From the NCBI GenBank assembly GCA_945901085.1, contig CAMDJV010000013.1:32918-96917 (forward strand): a DNA stretch of 64,000 nt, in the 5' to 3' direction. Both the position numbers and the translations under genes were made by a program. This DNA comes from Rhodovarius crocodyli (GTDB lineage Bacteria > Pseudomonadota > Alphaproteobacteria > Acetobacterales > Acetobacteraceae). This document shows positions 46,352 to 56,600 of this stretch, piece by piece. The notes under the pieces are model-generated. The model did not search any database, was not told the DNA's origin, and worked only from the letters and a program-made list of their open reading frames with translations. The first letter of the stretch is position 1. Each line of letters starts with the position of its first letter.

Positions 46352-47316
46352 TCCAGCCTGATATTATTGGCCCGCACGACGCGGCCCCAATTCTCCGTCT
46401 CGGCGGCCAGCCAGGCACGGAAGGGGGCAGGGCCCATGCTGCGGATTTCAGCGCCCAGATCGCCCATGCGGCGGGCATTGTCAGGCTCGGCCAGGGCGGT
46501 GCGAAATGCCTCGTCCAGCCGCGCGACCAGTGCGGGCGGCGTGCGGCCGGCCACCAGCACACCCTGGAAGGTGCCGGCATTCGGGCCTGGCCAGCCGAGT
46601 TCGGCGAAGGTGGGCAGGTTCTCCAGCCCCTGGCCAAGCCGGTGCGGGCCGGTCACCGCGATGCCCCGCAGCCGCCCGTCGCGCACGAAGGGCGCGGTGG
46701 CGGTGGCGCCATTGATGACCAGCTGCGCCTCGCCGCCCGCCACCGCGGCCACCGAGGCGGCGCCGCCGCGATAGGGCACCAGGGTCAGGTCCGCCCCCCA
46801 ATGCTGCGCCAGCAGCAGCCCGCCCAGATGGGTGGCGGCACCCACCCCGGCATGGGCGAAATTCACCGCCGCCGGGCGGGCGCGGGCCAAAGCCACCAGC
46901 TCGGCCGCATTGGCCGCCGGCAATGCGGGGTTCACCGCCAGAATATAGGGCGCGAAAATCAGCAGGTTCACCGCCGCCAAATCATTCAGCGGATCAAAGG
47001 GCAGGCGGGCATAGAGGCTGGGGGCGGTGACCAGCGCGCTGGTATCGATCAGCAGCAGGGTATGGCCATCCGGCGCACCCTTGGCCACCAGATCGGCGCC
47101 GAGCATGCCCGCAGCGCCCGAGCGGTTCTCCACCACCACCTGCTGCCCCAATTGGCGGGAGAGCGAGGGGGCGAGGATGCGGGCCAGGATATCGCTGGTG
47201 CCGCCCGGGGCGAAGGGCACCACGATGCGGATGGTATGGTCGAAACCCTGCGCCCTCGCCACCGCTGGCATGGCCAATGGGGCGAGGAGGGATGTGAGTA
47301 TGGTGCGGCGTTGCAT
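46348..47316 (-). CDS. Bug/TctC-family periplasmic binding protein (2 of 2)
   Basis: 322 residues. ATG at 47316 with GGAGG nine bases upstream gives MQRRTILTSLLAPLAMPAVA, a Tat-like signal. DHTIRIVVPFAPGGTSDILA and ENRSGAAGMLGADLVA are the ligand-pocket signatures. The upstream ATG at 47349 adds 11 polar residues and is rejected. It lies 38 bp downstream of the asparaginase-like gene on the same strand, so it may deliver an amide or acid to that enzyme. Confidence 0.9.
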   Translation of the reverse strand: MQRRTILTSLLAPLAMPAVARAQGFDHTIRIVVPFAPGGTSDILARILAPSLSRQLGQQVVVENRSGAAGMLGADLVAKGAPDGHTLLLIDTSALVTAPSLYARLPFDPLNDLAAVNLLIFAPYILAVNPALPAANAAELVALARARPAAVNFAHAGVGAATHLGGLLLAQHWGADLTLVPYRGGAASVAAVAGGEAQLVINGATATAPFVRDGRLRGIAVTGPHRLGQGLENLPTFAELGWPGPNAGTFQGVLVAGRTPPALVARLDEAFRTALAEPDNARRMGDLGAEIRSMGPAPFRAWLAAETENWGRVVRANNIRLD

Positions 47317-47354
47317 GGTGGTCCTCCGTGTTTGGAGGCCAGTCTGCACCGGGC

Positions 47355-48356
47355 TCAGTATTCGGCAAACATCCGGGCGATCTCGGCCGGGTCCGAACTG
47401 CGGGTCAGCGCCAGCATCAGCAGGATGCGAGCCTTTTGCACTGTCAGGTTATCGGCATCGATGAAGCCCAGTTCGCGCTTGCGCTGGGTGCCAAAGACGC
47501 GGCCCGAACCGGCGCGCGACGCCACCACCACTGCCACGCCCTGTTTGGCCACTGCACCCAGCGCCTCGGCCTCACTCGGGCTCATGAAGCCCGGCGCGAA
47601 GCCGCCAATGACGATGCCCTTGGCACCGGCCGCCGCATAGGCCGCCGCCGCCACGCCATCACCGCCGGCATAGGAGAGCATGCAATCCACCCGGGGCAGG
47701 GTGGCGATGCCGCTGAGGTCGAATTCGGTATCCGGCGCCATCCGGCGCAGCGGCTTGCGATACCAGGCAATCTTGTCGCCATCGCAATGGCCCAGCACGC
47801 CGAAATCTGGCGAGCGAAAAGTCTGCATGCGCGAAGTGCTGGTCTTGGTCACCTCACGCGCAGCGTTGATCTCGTCATTGAGCACCACCAGCGCGCCCAT
47901 GCCGCGGGCGAAGGGGTCGGCCGCAACGCGAATGCCATTGGCGAGGTTCATTGGCGCATCCGTGGCCAGGCCCGAGGAGGGCCGCTGTGCGCCCACCACT
48001 ACGATGGGCACAGCCAGCTTATGGGTCAGGCTGAGGAAATAGGCCGTCTCCTCCAGCGTGGCCGTGCCATGGCCGATGACGATGCCCGCGGCATCCGGAT
48101 GAGCGGCCAGGGAGGAATGGCACAGGGCCAGGATTTCCAGCCACTCGACAGGCCCCAGCGCAGTGCTGGCCACATTGCGGTACTTGATCGGCACGACATC
48201 CGCCTTTTCCAGCACCTGCGGCCAGTGGCGGATGATCTCATCAGCCTCCATGAAGCGGCCCTTGGCGCCGTAATCCATGATGTCAAAGGGGCCGCCAATG
48301 CCCAGCGCACTCATGGTGCCGCCAGTGCCGATGAAAAGAACCTTGGGTTTGCTCAC
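47355..48356 (-). CDS. Asparaginase-family amidohydrolase with altered active-site motif
   Basis: 333 residues from GTG at 48356 (AAGGAG upstream). N-terminal VLFIGTGGTMSALG carries the first catalytic threonine. The second motif reads GHGTATLEETAYFL instead of the usual HGTDTMEET: Thr98 is kept but the substrate-binding aspartate is Ala99. The lysine region VVLNDEINAAREVTKTST is present. The Asp-to-Ala change suggests that the substrate is not free asparagine. The GTG overlaps the stop of a truncated isochorismatase gene. Confidence 0.82.
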   Translation of the reverse strand: MSKPKVLFIGTGGTMSALGIGGPFDIMDYGAKGRFMEADEIIRHWPQVLEKADVVPIKYRNVASTALGPVEWLEILALCHSSLAAHPDAAGIVIGHGTATLEETAYFLSLTHKLAVPIVVVGAQRPSSGLATDAPMNLANGIRVAADPFARGMGALVVLNDEINAAREVTKTSTSRMQTFRSPDFGVLGHCDGDKIAWYRKPLRRMAPDTEFDLSGIATLPRVDCMLSYAGGDGVAAAAYAAAGAKGIVIGGFAPGFMSPSEAEALGAVAKQGVAVVVASRAGSGRVFGTQRKRELGFIDADNLTVQKARILLMLALTRSSDPAEIARMFAEY

Positions 48357-48550
48357 GCCGCCATCTCCTTCGCGCCGGCGGCAAAGCCCGCCTGGCATTC
48401 TGTGACCGTCACAACATCGCCGAACATCGCATGGAAGCCCAGCAAGGCCGCCTCGTGTTCGGAGTCGGTGATGGCGGCATTGCCATCGCTCACCATCACG
48501 GTGCGGAAATCGCGCATCATCTCGTCACGCGCCGTGCTCTCGCAGCATAC
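48353..48550 (-). pseudogene. Isochorismatase-family hydrolase, 3' remnant
   Basis: About 65 codons match the C-terminal third of cysteine hydrolases of the isochorismatase family: VCCESTARDEMMRDFRTVMV, then SDGNAAITDSEHEAALLGFH and a FGDVVTVTECQAG ending. The first cysteine is the usual nucleophile position. The Asp/Lys part of the triad and two-thirds of the fold are missing; upstream sequence does not continue the family. The stop overlaps the asparaginase-like GTG, so the two genes were once translationally coupled. Confidence 0.7.
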
Positions 48551-48658
48551 AGAATGGTGAAGGGATGCATGTCTCGCTCCTGCGTTGTGCCGCCGGGCGC
48601 TGAACACCAACCTATACCGGATGGCGGCACGGCCCAAGCCCCGGGCGGCGGCATGGCG

Positions 48659-49096
48659 TCAGGTTTTTGCCCCGCGCTGCTCGATGATGCTGGTGGTCAG
48701 GCGCGACACGCAGGAGAGTTTGCCGTCACCGCGGCGCAATTCGATGTTCCAGACATGGACGTTGCGGCCGATCCGCACGGGGCGGCACTCGGCGATGACC
48801 TTGTCGCCCTTGGGGACCGGCAGAAGGTGGTTGGCGTTGATTTCCAGACCCACGGCGCTGAACCCCTCCTCGCAGCACAGCACGGAGGCGAGGGAACCCA
48901 CCGTCTCGGCCAATACCACCGAAACGCCACCATGCAGGATGCCGAAGGGCTGCACATGCCTCTCATCCACCGCCATCTCGGCGCGAATGAAATCTTCACC
49001 CACTTCGAGGATTTTGATCCCCAGCAATCCATTCACGGTTTGGGTGTTTCGGGCATGCATTTCTGCGATGCTGGGTGGGCGCTTCCAGATGGCCAT
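48659..49096 (-). CDS. PaaI/YdiI-like hotdog thioesterase
   Basis: 145 residues with one hotdog domain. GILHGGVSVVLAETVGSLAS carries the catalytic glutamate and the oxyanion His-Gly-Gly of the PaaI/MenI/YdiI group; GLEINANHLLPVPKGDKVIA follows. It hydrolyses acyl-CoA or hydroxyphenylacyl-CoA esters. Monocistronic by position; divergent from the glycosyltransferase gene. Confidence 0.85.
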   Translation of the reverse strand: MAIWKRPPSIAEMHARNTQTVNGLLGIKILEVGEDFIRAEMAVDERHVQPFGILHGGVSVVLAETVGSLASVLCCEEGFSAVGLEINANHLLPVPKGDKVIAECRPVRIGRNVHVWNIELRRGDGKLSCVSRLTTSIIEQRGAKT

Positions 49097-49159
49097 GACG
49101 AATCCCCTTCAGACTGGTGCAAACTGAACCCAGGGACGGGCTTGTCAATGGCGCAAAAT

Positions 49160-49215
49160 ATCGTCCTATGCAATATATTCATTGACATTAACATATTTAG
49201 ATATCAAATACGGAC
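49160..49215 (+). other. A+T-rich upstream region of the polysaccharide locus
   Basis: A short block much richer in A and T than its surroundings, between the divergent thioesterase and glycosyltransferase genes. It contains TTGACA at 49182-49187, but the hexamer 17 bp later (CAAATA) is a poor -10, so only a promoter region, not an exact promoter, can be claimed. Confidence 0.3.
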
Positions 49216-49236
49216 CGAAGCGGGCCCGATGTCGCG

Positions 49237-50571
49237 GTGCTCTGGGCGTCGGGGACAGCAACCATCTTGCATGTGATACTCGACATTTCGCGTCTCCTGT
49301 CATCGGCATGGCGGGGATATCCCTCTGGGCTCGACAGGGTGGAATTCGCCTATGCCCGGCATTGGCGGCAGGCCAGCGATGTTGATTGCACCTTTGCCGC
49401 CGGCACGCCCTTTGGCGGGGTGGCCATGGTGCCGCGCCATATTGCCTTGGCCCTGCTGGACGCGCTGGCCGGCAGCCTGGCCGAGGGGCAGGCGCATGGC
49501 CCCGCACATGCCCAGGCCCGCCGTCTGGCCGTTACGCTTTATGCCCGCCTTGTCACCGGTGCGGGCTGCGCGGCGTTGATCGCGCGGATACGCCAGCGCC
49601 CCGGCAGCATATTTCTTCTGGTGTCGCACAAATCGCTTGAGCAACCGGCGCCCATCCAGGCGCTGCGCGATGCCGGTGCGCGCTTCGTGCCGTCGATCCA
49701 CGACCTGATCCCGATCACCCATCCGGAATATAGCAAGCCCCGGCAGATCAAGGCGCATCGACGCCGCATGCAGGTCACCGCCGCGATGGCCGATGCCGTG
49801 ATCGTGAGTAGCGCCGCGACCGGCGCCGCGCTGAGCCATTACCTTGTGGCGCGAAACTTGGGGGTGCCACGCATCACGGTGGCGCCCCTTGGCTTCGACC
49901 TGCCCATGGTGGCGCAGCCCTCACCCCAGCCCGAGCCGCCCTATTTCGTGGCGTTGGGCACCGTGGAGCCGCGCAAAAATCACCACATGTTGCTGGCGCT
50001 ATGGCGCGATATGGCCGAGACGATCGGCCCCAGCGCGCCACGGCTGGTCATTCTCGGCCGGCGCGGTTGGGATAATGAGATCGTCTTTCGCATGCTCGAC
50101 CGCTGTGGTGGCTATGGCGGCCTGGTGGAGGAGCGGGGCGGGGTGGATGATGGCACCATCGCCGCGGTGCTGCGTGGCGCGCGGGCGTTGCTCTTTCCTA
50201 GCTTCGCCGAAGGCTATGGCCTGCCGCTGGTTGAGGCACTGGCGCTGGGCGTGCCCGCCATCTGCTCTGATATTCCCGCCCTGGTTGAGGTGGGCGGCGG
50301 CGTGCCAGAGCACCTGCACCCTCTGGATGGTGCGGCTTGGCGCCGCGCTATCCTTGATTATGCGTCAGACGATAGCGCATCACGGGCGGCCCAGCTTGGC
50401 CGGCTGACGCATTGGGTGCGGCCGGATTGGGCCACCCATTTCGGCATCGCCAATGCGCTGCTGGCCCGCCTGGCGGCCGAGCCACGCGGCCTGCCTGCGC
50501 GGGTTCGCGGTGTGACGCATGGCGCCGAAGATTTTCCATGGTCCGGCGCTCACCAGCCCGGCACGCCATGA
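49237..50571 (+). CDS. Family GT4-like glycosyltransferase
   Basis: 444 residues from GTG 49237; an equally possible start lies near 49267-49273 (LHVILDISRLLSSAWRG). The C-terminal Rossmann half has YFVALGTVEPRKNHHMLLAL, the conserved FPSFAEGYGLPLVEALALG donor-binding motif and a preceding VLRGARALLFPS. The N-terminal acceptor half has VPSIHDLIPITHPEYS. Cytosolic or membrane-associated. It is 64 bp upstream of the PKS gene on the same strand and likely adds a sugar to the surface glycan. Confidence 0.82.
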   Translation: MLWASGTATILHVILDISRLLSSAWRGYPSGLDRVEFAYARHWRQASDVDCTFAAGTPFGGVAMVPRHIALALLDALAGSLAEGQAHGPAHAQARRLAVTLYARLVTGAGCAALIARIRQRPGSIFLLVSHKSLEQPAPIQALRDAGARFVPSIHDLIPITHPEYSKPRQIKAHRRRMQVTAAMADAVIVSSAATGAALSHYLVARNLGVPRITVAPLGFDLPMVAQPSPQPEPPYFVALGTVEPRKNHHMLLALWRDMAETIGPSAPRLVILGRRGWDNEIVFRMLDRCGGYGGLVEERGGVDDGTIAAVLRGARALLFPSFAEGYGLPLVEALALGVPAICSDIPALVEVGGGVPEHLHPLDGAAWRRAILDYASDDSASRAAQLGRLTHWVRPDWATHFGIANALLARLAAEPRGLPARVRGVTHGAEDFPWSGAHQPGTP

Positions 50572-50635
50572 GCAGCGCCATGTTTGATCAGATGGTTGGA
50601 GGTCACTGCATCATGCGGCGGCCGATAGAGGGCCG

Positions 50636-53600
50636 ATGAAAAGCCCACCTGCCGCTGATGCGCCTGCCGCCAGACCAGCCACCGCCGTGCCTATCGCCAT
50701 TGTGGGGGCTGCCTGCCGCCTGCCAGGCGCGCCGGATATGGCCGCCTTCTGGGCGCTGCTCGCTGCGGGGCGCGACGCGGTGACCGAAATCCCGGCCGAG
50801 CGTTTTAGCAAGGCCGCCTGGTTGCATCCGCGCCGGCAGGAACCGGGCAAGACCTATAGCTTTGCCGCCGGCGTGCTGGGCGATGTGCTGAGTTTCGACC
50901 ATGCCGCCTTCGGCATTTCTCTGCGCGAAGCGGCGGAGATGGACCCGCAGCAGCGGCTGATCCTCGAACTGGTGCGTGAAGCCTGTGAGGATGGAGGCTG
51001 GCGCGAGGCCGATATCGCCGGGCGTGCCCTTGGCGTCTATATGGGTGCCAGCACCACCGATTGGGCCGATCTTCGCCAATTCGACCCTGCAGCGGCCGAC
51101 CGCTATATGATGACCGGCGGGGCGCTCTCGGTCATCGCCAATCGGGTGAGCAATGTCTTCGACCTGCGCGGCCCGGCGCAGAGCATCGACACCGCCTGTT
51201 CCTCCGCCCTGGTGGCGCTGCATCACGCGGCTGAGGCGCTGCGCCTGGGGCGCATCCCAGCCGCTTTGGTGGGCGGCGTGAACATGCTGCTCAGCCCCTT
51301 CCCCTTTGGTGGCTTTGCCCGGGCCAGCATGCTCAGCCCCACCGGCCGTTGCCATGCCTTCGACAGCCGGGCCGATGGTTATGTCCGCGCCGAGGGTGGG
51401 GCGGTGGTGATCCTCAAGCGTCTCGATGATGCGCTGCGCGATGGTGATGCGGTTCAGGGCGTGATTCTCGCCTCAGGCGTCAATGCGGCCGGGCGGACGG
51501 TGGGCCTCTCGCTGCCCAATCAGGCGGCGCAGGCCGCGCTGCTGCGCGGGCTGCTGGCTGATGCTGCCATCGACCCCAACCGCATCCGCTATTTCGAGGC
51601 GCATGGCACCGGCACCGCCGCGGGCGACCCCATCGAGGCGGCGGCGATCGGCGAGGCGGTGGGCCGGGCGCGCGATGCCTCGCCGCTGCCGATTGGTTCG
51701 GCGAAGTCCAATATCGGCCATACCGAGGCCGCTTCTGGCCTTGTGGGCCTTATCAAGGCGCTGCTGGTGCTGCGCCACGGCAAAATCCCGCCCAGCCTGC
51801 ATATCGAGACCCCCAACCCGCAGATCGATTTCCAGGCGCTGCGCCTGCGGGTGCCCACCCGTCTGGAACAATTGCCGGGCCAGGCCGATGCGGTGCTCGG
51901 GGTGAATAGCTTCGGCTTTGGCGGCACCAATGCGGGTATATTGCTGGCCGGCCCGCCTGCCGCCGCCGCCAAGCCACGCCCGCGTGCCAGCAGGCTGCTG
52001 CCGCCGCTCCTGCTCTCCGCCCGCTCGCCCGAGGCGCTGGTGGGGCTGGCCGGCGCCTGGGCGGTGGCCATGCGTGCGGCCTCCCCCCAAGGCGCTGCCT
52101 CTCGGGCCGCGGCACTGATCCGCGGCCAGATCGCCCATCGGGACCTTCTGCAGCACCGGCTGGTGGTGCGCGGCGCCACGCCGGGCGATCTTGCGGCGCG
52201 CCTGGAGGCCTGGCGCGGGCAGGGCCAGGCCGAGGGCCTGGCGCTGGGCTCGGCGCCGCGCGGCCAGGGTGTGGCCTTCGTCTTCAGCGGCAATGGCGCG
52301 CAATGGCCTGGGATGGCGCAGGCCGCAGCATTGCGCAATCCGGCCTTCCGTGCGGCATTGCGCGCTGTGGATGCTCAGCTCAAGCCCTTATTGGGCTGGA
52401 GCGTGGCGAAGCGATTGGCCCAGGGGGTGGATGCCCCCACCCTAGCCGAAACCGAGCATGCCCAGCCGTTGCTTTTTGCCGTGCAGATTGGCCTGGTCGC
52501 GGCGCTGGCCGCGCAGGGCATTCGCCCCGCCCTGGTGCTTGGCCATTCCGTGGGTGAGGTGGCCAGTGCCCATGTCGCAGGCTTGCTGGACCTCAAGGGA
52601 GCCTGCCGGCTCATCGTGGCGCGCAGCCGCCACCAGCAGGCGATGCGAGGCCAAGGCCGCATGGCGGCGCTGGGCGCAAGCGCCGAGGCGGCGGCGCCCA
52701 TCCTTGCCGCCTGCGACATCCCCGGCGAGAAGCGGCTGGAGATCGCCGCCATCAACGCACCTTCCGCCATCACCGTGGCCGGGCCACCGGCGGCCCTGGC
52801 GCTGCTGGACGCGGCGGCCAGGGAACAGCGCTGGAGCTTCATCCCGCTCGACCTCGATTACGCCTTCCATTCCAGCTATATGGACCCCCTGCGCGGGCCC
52901 CTGATGGCCGATCTGCGCGGCATGCGCGCATCCGCCGGCCAAATCCCGATGATCAGTACTGTCACGGGCGAGGTGCTGGAGCCCGGCCAGTGCCGTGCCG
53001 ATTACTGGTGGCGTAACCTGCGCGAGCCGGTGCGCTTTCACGCCGCCCTGGCCCGCGCCGCCCGGATGCAGCCGCGGCTATTTGTGGAAATCGGCCCCAA
53101 CCCGGTGCTGCTGAGCTATCTGCGCGATGGCCTGCGCGCCTTGGGCAGTGAGGCGGCCTATACCCACAGCCTCTCAAAGCGCGACCCGGCGGGCGACCCC
53201 TTGCCCGCCATTATCGACCGCGCCACGGCCCTGGGGGCCGACCCGCGTGATGCGCCGCATTTCCAGGGCGCCAGCCGCCGTCAGGGCCTGCCGCGCGCGC
53301 CGCTGAGCCGCATTCCCGTCCCCATGCCGCGCAGCCATGAGCGGATGATCCTGGCCGAGCAGCCGGTTGACCACACCCTGCTGGGCAGCCGCCGCAGTGC
53401 CGAACGCCGCGAATGGACCAACCATATCGACCTGGCTTTGCAACCCTGGCTGGCCGATCACCGCCTGGCCGGCGATGCCGTCTTGCCGGCGGCGGCTATG
53501 CTGGAGATGGCGCTCGCCGCCGGCCAGGCCCGCCACCCTGATGCGGCAGCGCTCGAGGTCAGCGAATTCCATATCCTGCGCGCCATCCTGTTGGAGGCTG

Positions 53601-56600
53601 AGCGGAGCTGCGAATTGCGCTCGCGCCTTGATGATGAGGGGGTTTTCACCCTGGAATCCCGTCGCCGGTTGAGCGAGGAGCCATGGGCGCTGCATGCCCG
53701 CGGCCGGGTCCTCGAAGTCCCCCGCCTGCCCGAGGTGGCGGAGGGGCTGCCCGCCCTCGCGCCGCAGATGATAGCGACGGAAAACCTCGTCGCCATGGCG
53801 CATGCGGCGGGCCTCGACTATGGCCCGGCCTTCCAGCCGGTGGCGATGCTGGCGATCGACCCGGGGCCGAGCACCGCCCGCGCCACGCTGATATTGCCTA
53901 AGGCGGCGCCGGCTGACGCCGATTTTCTGCTGCATCCGGTGCGGCTGGATGGCGCCATGCAGGGCATGATCGGCCTGCTCGAAGCGCAGGGGCTGGAGCC
54001 CGGCACTGGTTTCGTCCCGGTGCGCGCCACGCGGTTGGTGCTGCGCCGGTGCGCGCCGCCGGCCGCCAGCGCCGATATCCGGCTGGTCGTGAGGGGCGAA
54101 AGCTCCGCTTCGGCCGATCTGGTGCTGCGCGACGGTGCCGGCGCCCCGGTGGCGGTGTTGGAAGGCTGCTGGGTGCAAAAACTCCGCCTGCCGGGCCGCG
54201 CCGATCCGGGGCAGGATATTTTCCGTCTCGAGCAGGTGGCCGCGCCCGCGCATGGCAATGCCGCGGCCGAATTCGACCTCGCCCCCGCCCTGGCCGCCCT
54301 GGAGGCCTCCGATGAGGCTGGCGATGTCGCCGAAGCCGCCATGCTGATGGAGGGCTATGCCGCCGCTGCCGCCGCCGAGGCGCTGGCAGGCTGCGCGCCT
54401 GCCACCGGCCCCTATGCTGCGGCCTTGCGCGCCTTGGCCGGTGAGGATGAACTCCCCCCCCGTGCGGCGATCTGGCGGCAGGTGCTGCTGGAGCAGCCCA
54501 ACCTGGCCCATGAACTGGCCTGGCTGGCTGAGGCTGCGGCGCATGCCGGCAATCCACATGGCCGACCAGCCGGCATGCCGAGCCCCGATGCCGTCAGCTT
54601 CGAAATCATGGCGCGCCTCGTGGCCGGCGCGGTTGGGCGCCTTGCCCAGGACTGGCCCCAGGGCCGGCCCTTGCGGGTGCTGGAAATCGCCGCAGGGCCA
54701 GGGGCGTGCACCCGGCTTGTTGCGGCCGCCCTGGCCGTCAGCGGCCGCAGGGTGATTTTTCACGCCGCCGCGTTGCCCGAGGCTCGCGCACCGCACGCGC
54801 CCTCCGGTGGTGTCGAATTCACCACCGCCCCCTGGGACCCGCTTGGTGGTGAGCCGCCGCCGCTGCAGGCGGATATCGTCCTGGGCATCCTGCCGGCAAT
54901 TCGGCTGCGCGGCGGCCTTCATGGCGGGGATGGGCCGCTGCTTCTGGCGCTGCGCCACGCCTTGGCACCCGGCGGCGCGCTGCTGCTGGTCGAGGCGCTG
55001 CCTGGCCTATTGTGGGATTTCGCGCTGGGCCAGGACCCGGGCTGGTGGGAGGGCCCCGGCCTCGCCGATGAGGCGCAGGCGATGCAGGCCCTGCGTGATG
55101 CCGGCTGGCTGGATTTTTCGGTGCGGCGGCTGCTGTCGGTGCCTGTACCTGTTGGGCTTTTGGCCGCGCGGGCGCCGCTTGGGGCCACCAGCCTGCCCGC
55201 CGCCATGCCGCGCCGGCTGATTCTGGTGGCCGATGCCGGCGCCATGGAGCTCCGCCAGGCCCTGGCCCCGTTGCTGGGCCGAAGCGGCGTTGATGTGGTC
55301 GGCGGCACCCTGGCCGAGGCAGCGGTTCAGCTCAGCCCCCGCGCCATGCAGGGGGCGGCACTTGTGCTGCTGCTCAACCCTGATTCGGCGCCCGAAGCGC
55401 TGGGGCGGGCGCTCATGCTGGCTGGGCGGCTGGCGGCCACCGCGCAGGGTGCGGCCTCCTACATGCGGCTGGTCACCATCGGTGCCGAGCGAGGCCCCGC
55501 CGCCGCCGCAGTCCAGGCGATGGGCCGGGTGCTGAGCAATGAGATGCCGGCCCTGAAGCTGCGCCGGATCGATCTTGCATCGGCCTTTTCCGTGCCCGAG
55601 GCCGCGCGCCACCTGCTGGCCGAATTGCAGCATGATCACCACGCCGAGGCCGAAATCAGCGTGAGCGAGGCGGGCCGCCTCGTGCCCCGCCTGCTCCCCG
55701 GCCTGCCGCCCGCGCCGCCACCCGCCGGCCCGCTGCTGCTGGCGGTGGCCCAGCCCGGCCAATTATCCAGCCTGCATTGGGCGCCAATGCCTGAGCCGGG
55801 TGTCCTGGCCGAGGGCGAGGTGATGCTGCGGGTTGAGGCCGCGGGCCTGAATTTCCGGGACCTGATGTGGGCCCAGGGCCTGCTGCCCGAGGAAACCCTG
55901 CTGCCCGGCTTCGCCGGCCCCGGCCTTGGGATCGAATGTGCCGGTGTGGTTGAGGCGGTAGGCCCTGGAACTGCTTGGGGCGTGGGTGATGCGGTGTTCG
56001 GCTTCGCGCCGCGTGCCCTGGCCGGACGGGTAATAACCCGCACCGATGCGCTGGCGGCGCGCCCAGAGGGCCTCTCGCCAGCCGCCGCCGCCACCGTGCC
56101 TGTCGCCTTCATGACGGCGGTCTATGCGCTGGAGGAACTGGCGCGGCTCGAAGCGGGTGAGGTGGTGCTGGTTCACGGTGGCGCTGGTGCCGTGGGGCTG
56201 GCCGCGCTGCAGGTGGCGCTCAATGCCGGCGCGCGGGTCGTGGCCACTGCCGGCAGTCCGGCCAAGCGCGCCTTCCTGCGTGAGGCGGAGGCTGAGCTGG
56301 TGCTCGACAGCCGTGATCCCGGCTTTGCCGACCGGCTGCGCGCTGCGGGCCTGACCGGCGTGGATGTCGCGCTGAACTCGCTGGCGGCCGAGGCGATGGA
56401 GCGCACGATGGGCCTTATGCGCCCCTTCGGCCGCTTCATCGAGCTGGGCAAGCGCGATTATGCCGAAAACCGCCGCGTGGCGCTGCGCCCCTTGCGCCGC
56501 AACGTGACCTATTTCGCCGTCGATGTGGATGAATTGCCCCGCGCCCGCCCGGCGGTGGCTGCCCGGCTGCTGGCCTCCATTGCCGAGCGTCTGGCCAGTG

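Noticed and set aside
49182..49210. TTGACA with a hexamer 17 bp later as a promoter for the glycosyltransferase gene
   Set aside because: The second hexamer CAAATA is a poor -10, so only an A+T-rich regulatory region is claimed.
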